Assembly (NCBI RefSeq): GCF_004358185.1
Contig: NZ_SMUV01000054.1
Coordinates: 1-64,000 of the forward strand
Reading direction: 5' to 3'
Length of the DNA stretch: 64,000 nt
DNA from: Antarcticimicrobium luteum
GTDB lineage: Bacteria > Pseudomonadota > Alphaproteobacteria > Rhodobacterales > Rhodobacteraceae
This document shows, piece after piece, positions 35,154-44,661 of the stretch. The notes beneath the pieces are model-generated. The model searched no databases. It worked only from the letters and a program-made list of their open reading frames with translations, and was not told the DNA's origin. Both the position numbers and the translations under genes were made by a program. Every line of letters begins with the position of its first letter. The first letter of the stretch is position 1.

Positions 35154-36025
35154 TGGCCGAAATCGCAATACAGACCGAAGCCGACAAAAGCCAGGTCAGC
35201 ATCTGGCGGATCGCGCTCAAGAACCGCTCGGTGTTCTGGGGCGGGCTGCTGCTTGTGATCATCGTGGTGATCGCCGTGCTCGGCGGGTTCTTCACCATCG
35301 ATCCGATGAAGATCAACCCGATCTCGCGGCTGAAGCCGCCGGGAGAATACGGATTCTTCGGCACCGACCAACTGGGCCGCGACGTGTTCAGCCGGGTGGT
35401 GAACGGCGCCCGTATCTCGCTTACCATCGGGATCGCCGTGGCGGTGGTCTCGATCGTGATCGGCCTCTTCACCGGGCTGGTGGCGGGGTATTTCCGCTAC
35501 ATGGACGCTGTCATCATGCGGGTGATGGACGGGCTGATGTCGATCCCGGCGATCCTTCTGGCGATCGCGCTGATCTCGCTTTCCGGCGCGACGCTGACCA
35601 CCGTGGTCATCGCCATCGTCATCCCCGAGATCCCGAGGGTGGTGCGTCTGGTCCGCTCGGTGGTGCTGACCGTGCGCGAAGAGCCCTATGTCGAGGCGGC
35701 GATCTCGGTCGGAACCCGTACCTGGCCGATCATGGTGCGCCACGTGCTGCCCAATACAATCGCGCCGCTGATCGTGCAGGCGACCTATGTCTGCGGCTCG
35801 GCGATGCTGACCGAGGCGATCCTGGGCTTTCTCGGCGCCGGTATCCCGCCGGAGATCCCGTCCTGGGGCAATATCATGTCCGAGGGCCGAACCTTCTTCC
35901 AACTGACACCGTGGATCATCTTCTTTCCCGGCGCCGCGCTGGCCGTGACCGTTCTGGCGGTCAATATCGTCGGTGACGGGCTGCGGGATTCGCTTGATCC
36001 GCGCATCGCGAGGAACATGCGATGA
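35153..36025 (+). CDS. Peptide ABC transporter permease (DppC-like)
   Basis: 290 aa, five to six transmembrane segments. It has the OppC N-terminal segment, the 'FGTDQLGRDVFSRVVNGARISLTIG' block and the coupling helix 'REEPYVEAAISVGTRTWPIMVRHVLPNTIAPLIVQ'. It pairs with the upstream DppB-like subunit. The stop overlaps the ATPase start (ATGA). Confidence 0.94.
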   Translation: MAEIAIQTEADKSQVSIWRIALKNRSVFWGGLLLVIIVVIAVLGGFFTIDPMKINPISRLKPPGEYGFFGTDQLGRDVFSRVVNGARISLTIGIAVAVVSIVIGLFTGLVAGYFRYMDAVIMRVMDGLMSIPAILLAIALISLSGATLTTVVIAIVIPEIPRVVRLVRSVVLTVREEPYVEAAISVGTRTWPIMVRHVLPNTIAPLIVQATYVCGSAMLTEAILGFLGAGIPPEIPSWGNIMSEGRTFFQLTPWIIFFPGAALAVTVLAVNIVGDGLRDSLDPRIARNMR

Positions 36026-37635
36026 CAGCCATTCTCGAAATCAGGGACCTGTCGGTGAGCTTGCCGCCGCAGGCCGACCGCCCCTTTGCGATCAAGGACA
36101 TCACCTTCGAGGTCAATGCCGGTGAAATCGTCTGCGTGGTTGGCGAGTCCGGCTCGGGCAAATCGGTGACCTCGTTCACGGTCATGGGTCTGCACGACAA
36201 AAGGGCGCTGACGCCGGTGGCGGGGGAAATCCTGTTGCAGGGACAGAACGTCCTGACCGCCTCGGACGCCCAGATCCGGCGCCTGCGCGGCGAAAAGATG
36301 GCGATGATTTTTCAGGAGCCGATGACGGCGCTGAACCCGGTGGTCTCGGTCGGCGATCAGATCGGCGAGATCCTGGAAATTCATACCAGCCTGTCGGCAT
36401 CTGAGCGCAAGGCCAAGGTGATCCAGGCGATGACGGACGTGCATTTGCCGGACCCTGAAAAGATGTACCGGTCCTATCCGCACCAGCTTTCCGGCGGCCA
36501 GCGGCAGCGGATCGTCATCGCCCTGGCGCTGGTTCTGGAACCGGTGCTGCTGATCGCGGACGAACCGACAACCGCGCTCGATGTGACCACGCAGGCGCAG
36601 ATCCTTTTGCTGATCAAGGAGCTGCAGGAGCGGCGCGGCATGGGCGTGTTGTTCATCACCCACGATTTCGGCGTCGTCGCGGACATCGCCGATCGGGTGA
36701 TCGTCATGCAGAACGGCGAGATCGTGGAACAGGGTCCGGTCGATCAGGTTCTCGGCGCGCCCCAGCACCCCTATACCAAAATGCTGATCGGCGCGGTGCC
36801 CTCGATGGACCCGCCCAGGCGCGAAGAGGCGACCGGGGTGCCGGCGCTCTCGGCCAATCACCTCGACAAGCTCTATGGCAACAAGGGGATGTTCGGCAAG
36901 GGCCGTGTCGTCCATGCCGTCGACGACGTCAATTTCGTCGTCCGCCGGGGCGAGACGCTGGGTATCGTCGGCGAATCCGGCTCCGGCAAATCCACGGTCG
37001 CGCGCTGTGTCATGCGGCTGATCGATCCGACCTCGGGCGAGGTCCTGGTCGGCGATACCGACATCGCAACGCTGAGAGAAGACCGGCTGCGTCCGCACCG
37101 GCGCGACATCCAGATCGTGTTCCAGGATCCGTACCGGTCGCTCAATCCGCGTCGCACCGTCGGGCAGTCGATCGTCGAGGGCCCGGTCAATTTCGGCCTC
37201 GATCCGAAAGAGGCGATGGAGCGGGCCCAGCGGCTGATGTCGATTGTGGGCCTGGCGCCGGAGGCGCTGGAGCGGTTCCCGCACCAGTTCTCGGGCGGCC
37301 AGCGCCAGCGGATCTGCATCGCGCGCGCCCTGGCGATGGAGCCGACCGTGCTGATCGCAGACGAGGCGGTGTCGGCACTGGATGTGTCGGTGCAGGCGCA
37401 GGTGCTCGACCTGCTGGACGACGTCAAGGACAAGTTCGATCTGGCCATGCTCTTCATCACCCATGACCTGCGGGTCGCGGCGCAGATCTGTGACCGGATC
37501 ATGGTCATGCGCAAGGGCGTGGTGGTCGAAAGCGGCCCGACCGCCGAGGTGTTCGCCAATCCCCAGCACGAATACACGCGGGCGCTGCTCGCGGCGGCGC
37601 CGGGACACCGTTGGTTCGACAAGGCCCCGGCCTGA
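36022..37635 (+). CDS. Fused peptide ABC transporter ATPase (DppD-DppF in one chain)
   Basis: 537 aa with two complete oligopeptide ATPases in tandem. The first has Walker A GESGSGKS, signature LSGGQRQR and Walker [13 protein letters not shown]. The second (from about residue 270) has [17 protein letters not shown] and [12 protein letters not shown], where Ala replaces the usual Pro in DEP. In most systems DppD and DppF are separate; the fusion fixes a 1:1 ratio. It completes the importer and is followed by a strong terminator. Confidence 0.94.
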   Translation: MTAILEIRDLSVSLPPQADRPFAIKDITFEVNAGEIVCVVGESGSGKSVTSFTVMGLHDKRALTPVAGEILLQGQNVLTASDAQIRRLRGEKMAMIFQEPMTALNPVVSVGDQIGEILEIHTSLSASERKAKVIQAMTDVHLPDPEKMYRSYPHQLSGGQRQRIVIALALVLEPVLLIADEPTTALDVTTQAQILLLIKELQERRGMGVLFITHDFGVVADIADRVIVMQNGEIVEQGPVDQVLGAPQHPYTKMLIGAVPSMDPPRREEATGVPALSANHLDKLYGNKGMFGKGRVVHAVDDVNFVVRRGETLGIVGESGSGKSTVARCVMRLIDPTSGEVLVGDTDIATLREDRLRPHRRDIQIVFQDPYRSLNPRRTVGQSIVEGPVNFGLDPKEAMERAQRLMSIVGLAPEALERFPHQFSGGQRQRICIARALAMEPTVLIADEAVSALDVSVQAQVLDLLDDVKDKFDLAMLFITHDLRVAAQICDRIMVMRKGVVVESGPTAEVFANPQHEYTRALLAAAPGHRWFDKAPA

Positions 37636-37661
37636 ACCAACGACGGATCCGAGATCAGACA

Positions 37662-37692
37662 ACAGGCCCCGGAATCGGGGCCTGTTTCTTTT
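37662..37692 (+). terminator. Rho-independent terminator of the peptide ABC operon
   Basis: Ten-base stem ACAGGCCCCG (37662-37671), loop GAAT, CGGGGCCTGT (37676-37685), followed by TTCTTTT. Confidence 0.9.
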
Positions 37693-37945
37693 GCGCCCGC
37701 CGGGTCCGGGCGGGCCGCTTTTGGGCCGGGACGGGGGTTGCGATGGCGGCGTTCGTGACCCTCTGACACGGGAAATCCGGATCAAAGGTGCCGGTTCCGC
37801 CTCCGGCCTGGATCGAAGCTGAGATCGCCCCATGCCGATAAGCCCCTGTTTCCATGTAATCTATCTGCTCTCGATGGCTCGCGGCGCCTATATTCGGTGT
37901 GGCCGCCTGCGGCCGGATGGCGCAAAACTATCGACAGGTGAATAT

Positions 37946-37966
37946 TTTTAAAATAACGTTTCAAAA
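37946..37966. promoter_or_regulatory. LacI-type operator candidate upstream of the TRAP operon
   Basis: TTTTAAAA-TAACG-TTTCAAAA. Read on the minus strand this is TTTTGAAA-N5-TTTTAAAA, the same arms in the same order as the repeat at 53384-53404. It lies about 100 bases before the TRAP binding-protein gene, inside a 429-base non-coding stretch (37636-38064) that otherwise holds only the preceding terminator. Confidence 0.65.
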
Positions 37967-38064
37967 GCGGCAAGTCGTTCCAGGCCGCTGGGATAGATCA
38001 TGCCGGGCCGGGCGCTGCCAGTGACCGCTCGTCATGAGGAGGAAATGGGACAGGGAGGAAACAA

Positions 38065-39102
38065 ATGAACAAACTTGCAGCATTCGCGCTGGGGGCGTCG
38101 ATGGCCTTGGGGTCCATGGTTGGGGCCGCGGTTGCGGAGCCGATCGTGATCAAGCTCGGGCACAGCTCCGAAGGCGACCTGCGCCTGCCCGGCTCGGGGC
38201 GGACCGCCTGTGTCGCGGCGATGAAGAATTACCTCGAGGTGGCCTCGGCGGGCGGGCTTCAGCTCGAGGTGCACCCGGACGGTGCGCTCGGCAACGCCCG
38301 CACGATGATCGAATCGGCGCAGACCGGCGTGATCCAGATGGTCGGCGCCTATACCTCGATCATGGTGCCCTTCGCGCCGGAGATCAGCGTCACCCAGATC
38401 CCTTATGTGTTCCGGGACAGCCTGACCGCGTGGAAGGTGATGGATGGTCCGCTTGGAGATGAACTGGCCGCCTCCTTTCTCAAGAAGACCGGGCTTCGCG
38501 TTCTGGCCTGGCCCGAAGGGGCGGGCTTCCGCAACATCTATTCGGAAAAGCCGGTCCACAGCCCGGCGGATCTGCAAGGCATGAAGATGCGCGTGCCGGA
38601 AAATCCCGGTCTGCTGGCGATGTTCCGCGGCTGGGGCGCCAATACCGTGACCATCACCTGGAGCGAGCTTTACACCTCGCTGCAATCGGGCATGGCCGAG
38701 GGGCACGATACCGAGCTCTATTCGATGTATTCGAAGAAACTGTATGAGGTGAACCCCTATGTCACCGTCACGCGGCACAGCTACAACCTGCATCCGATCC
38801 TGATCAACGAAGAGTTCTTTCAGTCGCTCACGCCGGAGAACCAGACGCTGATCCTGCAGGCCGGCGATCTCTGCGGCCGCGTCGGCAATGCCCAGTCGCT
38901 GCTCAGCTCGCTGGTGGTGAAGGCGGCGATGGAGGCCGAAGGGGCAACCTTCTACTACCCCACGGATGCCGAGATCGAAGAGTTCCGCGCGCTGGGACAG
39001 CAGCCCTACGTCGACACCATCGTCCGCAAGATCGGCGATGAAGGTCAGCAGTGGGTGGACAAGATCCTCGCCGCGTCCAAGGCAGCCGAGGCAGAGCAGT
39101 AA
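38065..39102 (+). CDS. dctP: TRAP transporter substrate-binding protein (DctP family)
   Basis: 345 aa, signal peptide about 1-25 (ends AVAEP). The DctP fold is marked by 'VIKLGHSSEGDLRLPGSG', 'VHPDGALGNARTMIESAQTGVIQM' and 'LQGMKMRVPENP', whose Arg usually forms the salt bridge to a carboxylate ligand. The ligand is therefore most likely an organic acid. It is the first gene of dctP-dctQ-dctM and of the catabolic island. Start with GGGAGG upstream. Confidence 0.93.
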   Translation: MNKLAAFALGASMALGSMVGAAVAEPIVIKLGHSSEGDLRLPGSGRTACVAAMKNYLEVASAGGLQLEVHPDGALGNARTMIESAQTGVIQMVGAYTSIMVPFAPEISVTQIPYVFRDSLTAWKVMDGPLGDELAASFLKKTGLRVLAWPEGAGFRNIYSEKPVHSPADLQGMKMRVPENPGLLAMFRGWGANTVTITWSELYTSLQSGMAEGHDTELYSMYSKKLYEVNPYVTVTRHSYNLHPILINEEFFQSLTPENQTLILQAGDLCGRVGNAQSLLSSLVVKAAMEAEGATFYYPTDAEIEEFRALGQQPYVDTIVRKIGDEGQQWVDKILAASKAAEAEQ

Positions 39103-39299
39103 GGCCCCGGCAGTGCGGGTGCCGGCACCGCGAAGGGTGGGCTGACTGCGAGATTGCGCGTCACCCGCCCGCAGGTTCGGCCCCCGCCCGTATCGGAGCG
39201 TACAGAAGTCCCCCCGGATTGCCCGTTTTCACCGAGGTCCGCCAGTCTGGGCGGACCCCTCGTGGGCATCCGGCCCGCGGCGACAAGGAGAGCGTCGAA

Positions 39300-39833
39300 A
39301 TGAACAAGCTGCTGATCGCATATCAGGCCTTTCTCGATCTGCTGGAAAAGGCCAGCATGGCAGTCGCCATGATCCTGACCGGTCTGCTGTTCGTGAATAC
39401 GGCGACCGGGATCATTGTCGATCAGGTTGTCGGCAATTCCCTGATCTGGATCGAAGAGGTCAACAACCTGCTGTTCGCCTGGGCCATCTTCATCGGCGCC
39501 GGCATCATCGCGCGGCGCGGCGGGCACATCGGGGTCGAGATGATCTATGATCTTCTGGGACCGTATCTTCAGTGGGTGCTGCGGATCGTCTATGCCGCGC
39601 TGGCGCTGATCATCGTCTGGGTCATGGTCTATTACGGGGTCAAGATGGCGCTGTTCGTCGGCCGTTACCAGACCTCGCTCTATCTCGATATCAACCTGTT
39701 CTACTACTACCTCTCGGTTCCGGTCGGCGGCGCGCTGCTGGGGCTGTTCAGTATTGGCGCCGCGCTTCCCGATCCGAGGACGCCGGCGAACGTCATGCAA
39801 GAAGACATGCAAACCGTCGGAGTTGACCTGTGA
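39300..39833 (+). CDS. dctQ: TRAP transporter small permease (DctQ)
   Basis: 177 aa with four transmembrane segments and the DctQ block 'NSLIWIEEVNNLLFAWAIFIGAGIIARRGGHIGVEM'. ATG 39300 is chosen because AAGGAG lies 10 bases upstream and the sequence N-terminal to it is not family-like. The stop overlaps the dctM start (GTGA). Confidence 0.92.
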   Translation: MNKLLIAYQAFLDLLEKASMAVAMILTGLLFVNTATGIIVDQVVGNSLIWIEEVNNLLFAWAIFIGAGIIARRGGHIGVEMIYDLLGPYLQWVLRIVYAALALIIVWVMVYYGVKMALFVGRYQTSLYLDINLFYYYLSVPVGGALLGLFSIGAALPDPRTPANVMQEDMQTVGVDL

Positions 39834-41116
39834 TCGGAATTATTTTTGGCAGTTTCGTCCCGATGCTGCTGCTCGGGGTGCCCATCGCGTTCTGCCTCGT
39901 GCTGATGACCGTCTTTGTCTATGTCGACATCGGCGATCCGCGCCTGTTTCTGCAAATTCCCCAGCGGATGTTCTCGAGCACCGAGAACCTGCTGCTGCTG
40001 GCGATCCCCTTCTTCATCATGGCCGGCGAGATCATGAACCGGGCCGGCATCACCGACAAGCTGATGACGCTGGCCGGATCGCTGGTCGGCTGGATCCGGG
40101 GCGGGCTCGCCCATACCAATATCGTCGCCAGTATGTTTTTTGCCGGCATCACCGGCTCGGCGGTGTCCGACACCGTCGCGGTCGGCGGGATCATGATCCC
40201 CGCGATGAAGGAAAACGGCTACAGTGAGGAGTACAGCGCTGCCGTCACCGCCGCGAGTTCGGTGATCGGGCCGATCATCCCGCCCAGCATTCCGATGCTG
40301 GTCTATGCGTCGGTGATGAACGTGTCGATCGCCGGGCTGTTCCTGGCGGGCATGCTGCCGGGGATCCTGGTGGCGATCGCCCTGATGATGACCGCCTATA
40401 TCATCGCGGTCCGCAAGGGCTATGGAGAGCGCGCGCCGTTCGTCGGCGTCCTGCGGCTGCTGCTGGCGGTGGTTCACGGCATTCCCGCGTTGCTGCTGCC
40501 GGCGCTGATCATGGGCGGCATCCTCGGCGGGTTCTTCAGCCCGACCCAGGCCTCGGCCGTGGCGGTGATGTACGGGCTCGCGGTCGGATTTCTGTTCTAC
40601 CGCAGCCTCAAGCTGTCGGACATCGTGCCGATCCTGCGGCACACGGTGCGGGCGACGGCGATGATCATGTTCCTGATGGCCTGCGCCAAGACCTTCAGCT
40701 GGCTGGTGAGCTATTACAATCTGGTCGAGCATGTGACGCTGCTGTTCGTGACGCTGACCGCGAACAAATATGTGTTCCTGCTGCTGGTGAACGTCCTGTT
40801 CCTGATCATCGGGATGTTCCTGGACATGGGGTTCGCCATCATCGTGCTGGGGCCGCTGCTGGCGCCGATCGCCTATCAGTACGGGGTGGACCCGATCCAT
40901 TTCGGCCTGATCACCTGCACCAACCTGACCATCGGACTGGCCTCGCCACCCTTCGGGCTGGTGCTATTTGCCGCCTGCGGGATTTCAAACGTCAGTCTGG
41001 CGCGGCTCAGTTGGGCGATCCTGCCCTTTATCGCGGCCGAGATCGTGGTGCTGTTGCTGATCACCTATGTGCCGTTCTTCACGATGTTCTTCCCGCGGCT
41101 GTTCGGCTACGCCTAG
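39830..41116 (+). CDS. dctM: TRAP transporter large permease (DctM)
   Basis: 428 aa, about twelve membrane segments, starting at a GTG overlapping dctQ. DctM marks: 'LLLLAIPFFIMAGEIMNRAGITDKLMTLAGSLVGWIRGGLAHTNIVASMFFAGITGSAVSDT', 'AAVTAASSVIGPIIPPSIPMLVYASV' and the C-terminal 'LTIGLASPPFGLVLFAACGISNVSL'. It is the sodium-driven channel subunit that imports the DctP ligand. Confidence 0.94.
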   Translation: MIGIIFGSFVPMLLLGVPIAFCLVLMTVFVYVDIGDPRLFLQIPQRMFSSTENLLLLAIPFFIMAGEIMNRAGITDKLMTLAGSLVGWIRGGLAHTNIVASMFFAGITGSAVSDTVAVGGIMIPAMKENGYSEEYSAAVTAASSVIGPIIPPSIPMLVYASVMNVSIAGLFLAGMLPGILVAIALMMTAYIIAVRKGYGERAPFVGVLRLLLAVVHGIPALLLPALIMGGILGGFFSPTQASAVAVMYGLAVGFLFYRSLKLSDIVPILRHTVRATAMIMFLMACAKTFSWLVSYYNLVEHVTLLFVTLTANKYVFLLLVNVLFLIIGMFLDMGFAIIVLGPLLAPIAYQYGVDPIHFGLITCTNLTIGLASPPFGLVLFAACGISNVSLARLSWAILPFIAAEIVVLLLITYVPFFTMFFPRLFGYA

Positions 41117-41307
41117 GGCGGAACGCTCAGGCGCGGCCGCGGACCTGCGGCGCGCCCGGGCCTCACCGGCCATCCATGAATTGCAAGCCCGAACGTGGGC
41201 GTCACGAACGGGCCGCCGGCGCGTACGGACCCGGTCGGTCGGGGCGTGACAGGGGGTTAGACAGGGCGTTTCCCCGCGCCATTTCCAGACTCAAGGGAGG
41301 ACGAGGA

Positions 41308-43497
41308 ATGTCATCGGATAGAGCGGCGGCGTCTGGCCGATCATCGGGCACCACCGAGGAGGCCGGGGTTCACAGGCAGCTCTCCGGCCTGATGAACCCG
41401 CAAAGCGTGGCGGTCATTGGCGCCAGCGCCAAGGCAGAGGGATGGAGCGGCGCTGCGGTGCCGGTGCTGCGGCGGCTGGGGTACACGGGCAAGATCTTTC
41501 CGGTGAACCCGAAATACGAGGAATTGAACGGGCTGCCCTGTTACCCCTCGGTCTCGGCCATTCCCGAGCCGGTCGACGCGGCGCTGATGTTCGTGCCGCA
41601 ACGGGCGCTGCCGGACATTCTGGAGGATTGCGGCAGGAAGGGCGTGCGCGGCGCGGTGATCCTCGCCTCGGGCTTTTCCGAGACCGGCGAAGAGGGCAGG
41701 GCGCTAGAGGAGCGGCTGCGCGAGGTGGCGAACCGCAACCGGATCGCCATCTGCGGGCCGAATTGCCTTGGCCTCGCCAATCTCGACAGCGGCTTCATGG
41801 GGCTGACGGCGGCGACCTTTCCGGCGGATCTCTCGGCCGGGCGCACCGCGCTGATCTCGCAAAGCGGGCAGCTCCTGATGGTGCTGCTGGCGCGCGCCCA
41901 CGATCAGGGTGTGCATATGCGCTATCTCGTCTCCACCGGCAACGAGCTGAACGTCGAGGCGGCGGATTACGCCAGCTGGGCCTTGCAGGACCCGCAGATC
42001 GCCTCGGTCTGCATGGCGCTGGAGGGGCTGCGCACGCCGTCCCGCTTCCTTGATCTGGCGGCGCGGGCCCGGGCGGCGGACAAGCCGCTGATCGTGCTGA
42101 AACTGGGCCGCAGCCAGCGCGCCGCGCGCACCGCGCTGGCCCATACCGGCAAGATGGCGGGCGCCTTCCGAACCTATGAAGCGGTGTTCCGGCAGGCCAA
42201 TGTGGTCTCCGTCGACGACCCGCTGGAGCTGGCCGATGTGGCGGCCCTGTTCGAGAAATGCCCGGCGCCGCGCGGCGAGCGAATTTCGGTGGTCACCTTT
42301 TCCGGCGGCTGGAGCGGCGTGATGGCCGATCAGGCCGAGGCGCTGGGCTTGCCGATGGCGGATTTCACCGAGGCGACGGTCGAGAAGCTGAAACCGCTTT
42401 TGGATTTCACTCCACCGGTGAACCCGCTGGACCTGTCGGGGAACGTCAACAACCACCCCGAACGCTGGGGCGCGAGCCTGGAGGCGGTGCTGGCGGACGA
42501 GAACACCGATATCATGGTGGTCTTCATCCATCAGGTGCGTGAGGCCTGGCGCGGCAATCTGATCGGGCCGGTGCTGGAGCTGGCGAAGATCGCCGAAAAA
42601 CCCATCGTCGTGGTCTATGACGGCGGCAAGGTGGTGGAGGCGGGGTACGAAAAACTGGCCGCCGACCGCAGCCTGCCGATCTATCGCGGCAGCCAGCAGA
42701 TGCTGAAGGCGCTGAAGCGTTTCGTGGACTATCACCGGCGCAAGGCGGAAGGGCCGGGCGAGGCGGCGTCGCTGGAGATGCCTGCTGGGGCTGCGAAAAT
42801 CGTTGATACCCTCCTGGCGCAGGGCGGGCGCAGCCTGTCGGAATATGCCGCCAAGGAGGCGTTACGGGCCTATGGCCTGCCGATGGTGGGCGAGAGGCTG
42901 GTTCTGACCGAAGACGAGGCGCTGGCGGCGGCCGAAGGGATCGGCTTTCCGGTGGTGATGAAGGGGCTCGCCGACGGGATGGAGCACAAGTCCGACGCCG
43001 GGCTGGTGCACCTCGGTCTCTCCGATGCCGACGCGGTACGCGCGGCGTTTGCCGACCTGGAGGGCAAGCTTTCGGGGCACACCCTGAACGGAGAGGCCGC
43101 GCCCTGTATCGTACAGAAAATGGTCAAGGGCGGGGTCGAGGCGATTCTGGGGATGCAGAACGATCCCGACTTCGGCCCGATGATCCTGGTCGGCGTCGGC
43201 GGGGTAATGACGGAGCTTCTGAACGACGTCGCCCTGCGCCGGGCGCCGCTGACCGCCAAGGACGCGCGGGAGATGATCGACGAGACCCGGCTGGGCAAGC
43301 TGCTCGCCGGATTCCGGGGGGCGCCAAGGGCGGATCGCGCGGCGCTGGAGGAGGCGATCCTGCGGCTCTCCGCCCTCTCGGTGGCCCATGCGGAGACCGT
43401 CGAGAGCATCGACATCAATCCGGTCTTGGTGCTGCCCGAGGGCGAGGGCTGCGTCGCCGTCGATGCGTTGATCATCAAGCCGGAGGATGCGGCATGA
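41308..43497 (+). CDS. Acyl-CoA synthetase, ADP-forming (acetate--CoA ligase family)
   Basis: 729 aa. The domain order is CoA-binding (about 25-125, 'NPQSVAVIGASAKAEGWS'), succinyl-CoA-ligase-like (about 150-460, with the phospho-histidine H279 in LAHTGKMAG), and a C-terminal ATP-grasp (about 510-729, 'GFPVVMKGLADGMEHKSDAGLVHLGL'). It converts a carboxylate plus ATP and CoA to acyl-CoA, ADP and Pi. ATG 41308 has GGGAGGACGAGG upstream. It probably activates the acid imported by the TRAP system, and overlaps the acyl-CoA dehydrogenase start (ATGA). Confidence 0.92.
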   Translation: MSSDRAAASGRSSGTTEEAGVHRQLSGLMNPQSVAVIGASAKAEGWSGAAVPVLRRLGYTGKIFPVNPKYEELNGLPCYPSVSAIPEPVDAALMFVPQRALPDILEDCGRKGVRGAVILASGFSETGEEGRALEERLREVANRNRIAICGPNCLGLANLDSGFMGLTAATFPADLSAGRTALISQSGQLLMVLLARAHDQGVHMRYLVSTGNELNVEAADYASWALQDPQIASVCMALEGLRTPSRFLDLAARARAADKPLIVLKLGRSQRAARTALAHTGKMAGAFRTYEAVFRQANVVSVDDPLELADVAALFEKCPAPRGERISVVTFSGGWSGVMADQAEALGLPMADFTEATVEKLKPLLDFTPPVNPLDLSGNVNNHPERWGASLEAVLADENTDIMVVFIHQVREAWRGNLIGPVLELAKIAEKPIVVVYDGGKVVEAGYEKLAADRSLPIYRGSQQMLKALKRFVDYHRRKAEGPGEAASLEMPAGAAKIVDTLLAQGGRSLSEYAAKEALRAYGLPMVGERLVLTEDEALAAAEGIGFPVVMKGLADGMEHKSDAGLVHLGLSDADAVRAAFADLEGKLSGHTLNGEAAPCIVQKMVKGGVEAILGMQNDPDFGPMILVGVGGVMTELLNDVALRRAPLTAKDAREMIDETRLGKLLAGFRGAPRADRAALEEAILRLSALSVAHAETVESIDINPVLVLPEGEGCVAVDALIIKPEDAA

Positions 43498-44651
43498 CCG
43501 ATCTGCTGACCGGTCCCGAGGACATGGCGTTCCGGGAGGAGATCCGCGCGTTCGTCGCGGCGAACCTGCACCCGGAGACCCGTGCCAAGGTGGCGCGCGG
43601 CGCGCCGCTGGCGCGGGAGGATTTCGCGCGCTGGCAGCGCAGCCTTTTCGAACGGGGCTGGGTCGCCCCGGCCTGGCCGGTGGAACATGGCGGCCCGGGC
43701 TGGACCGCGCGGCAGCGCCTGATCGCGGATGAGGAAATGTTCCGCCTGCATACGCCGCCGCTGCCGGGCTTCGGCCTCAAGATGATCGGCCCGATCCTGA
43801 TGCGTTTTGGCTCAGAGGCGCAGCAGAAACGCTTCCTGTCCGGCATCCTGTCGGGGGACGACTGGTGGTGCCAGGGGTTCAGCGAGCCGGGCGCGGGATC
43901 GGACCTCGCCTCGCTGCGCACGCGTGCGGTGCGAGTCGCGGGCGGCTGGCGGATTTCCGGGTCGAAGACCTGGACCACCTACGCGCAATACGCCAACTGG
44001 ATCTTTTGCCTGGTGCGCACCGATCCCGAGGTGAAGCGGCAGGAGGGCATCTCGATGATGCTGGTTGACATGACCTCGGAGGGGGTGTCGCGGCGTCCGA
44101 TCCGGCTGATGGACGGGACCGAGGAGGTGAACGAGATCTTTCTCGACGATGTCTTCGTGCCCGATGATCTGGTGGTGGCCGAGATCAACAAGGGTTGGAC
44201 CTATGCCAAGGCGCTGCTGGAGAACGAGCGGTTCGGCATCGGCGGCATCGGCCGGTCGAAGCACCTGCTGCAGCGGGTGCGGGAGATGGCCGTGGCCGCC
44301 GGGCGTGGGGCCGATCCGGAGATTGTCGCAGCGCTGGCGGGCTATGAGATCGACATCATGGCGATCGAGGCGACCACGCTGCGGCTGCTGAGCGCGGCCG
44401 AGGCGGGGGTTCGGATCGGGGCGGAAACCTCGTTGCTGAAGATCCGCGGCACCGAGATCCAGCAGGGGCTGACCGAGCTGATGATGGACATCGCGGGGCC
44501 TGCGGCACTGCCCGAACGGGAGAGCGCCTGTGTCGAGGAGCCGTTCGAGAATGCCGCCTATCAGTTTCTGAACTGGCGCAAGCTGTCGATCTACGGCGGC
44601 AGCAACGAGATCCAGCGCGGCATTCTGGCCGGGCAGGTTCTGGGGCTTTGA
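43494..44651 (+). CDS. Acyl-CoA dehydrogenase, first of a pair
   Basis: 385 aa FAD enzyme. The FAD/substrate blocks are 'WWCQGFSEPGAGSDLASLRTRAV', 'SGSKTWTTYAQYANWIFCLVRTD' and the C-terminal 'NWRKLSIYGGSNEIQRGILAGQVLGL'. The position of MCAD Glu376 is Gly here (YGGS), so the base must come from another site, as in the FadE-type family with long substrates. It overlaps the CoA synthetase and is followed 10 bases later by a second, smaller dehydrogenase, suggesting a heteromeric enzyme. Confidence 0.9.
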   Translation: MTDLLTGPEDMAFREEIRAFVAANLHPETRAKVARGAPLAREDFARWQRSLFERGWVAPAWPVEHGGPGWTARQRLIADEEMFRLHTPPLPGFGLKMIGPILMRFGSEAQQKRFLSGILSGDDWWCQGFSEPGAGSDLASLRTRAVRVAGGWRISGSKTWTTYAQYANWIFCLVRTDPEVKRQEGISMMLVDMTSEGVSRRPIRLMDGTEEVNEIFLDDVFVPDDLVVAEINKGWTYAKALLENERFGIGGIGRSKHLLQRVREMAVAAGRGADPEIVAALAGYEIDIMAIEATTLRLLSAAEAGVRIGAETSLLKIRGTEIQQGLTELMMDIAGPAALPERESACVEEPFENAAYQFLNWRKLSIYGGSNEIQRGILAGQVLGL

Positions 44652-44661
44652 GGAGGATATC

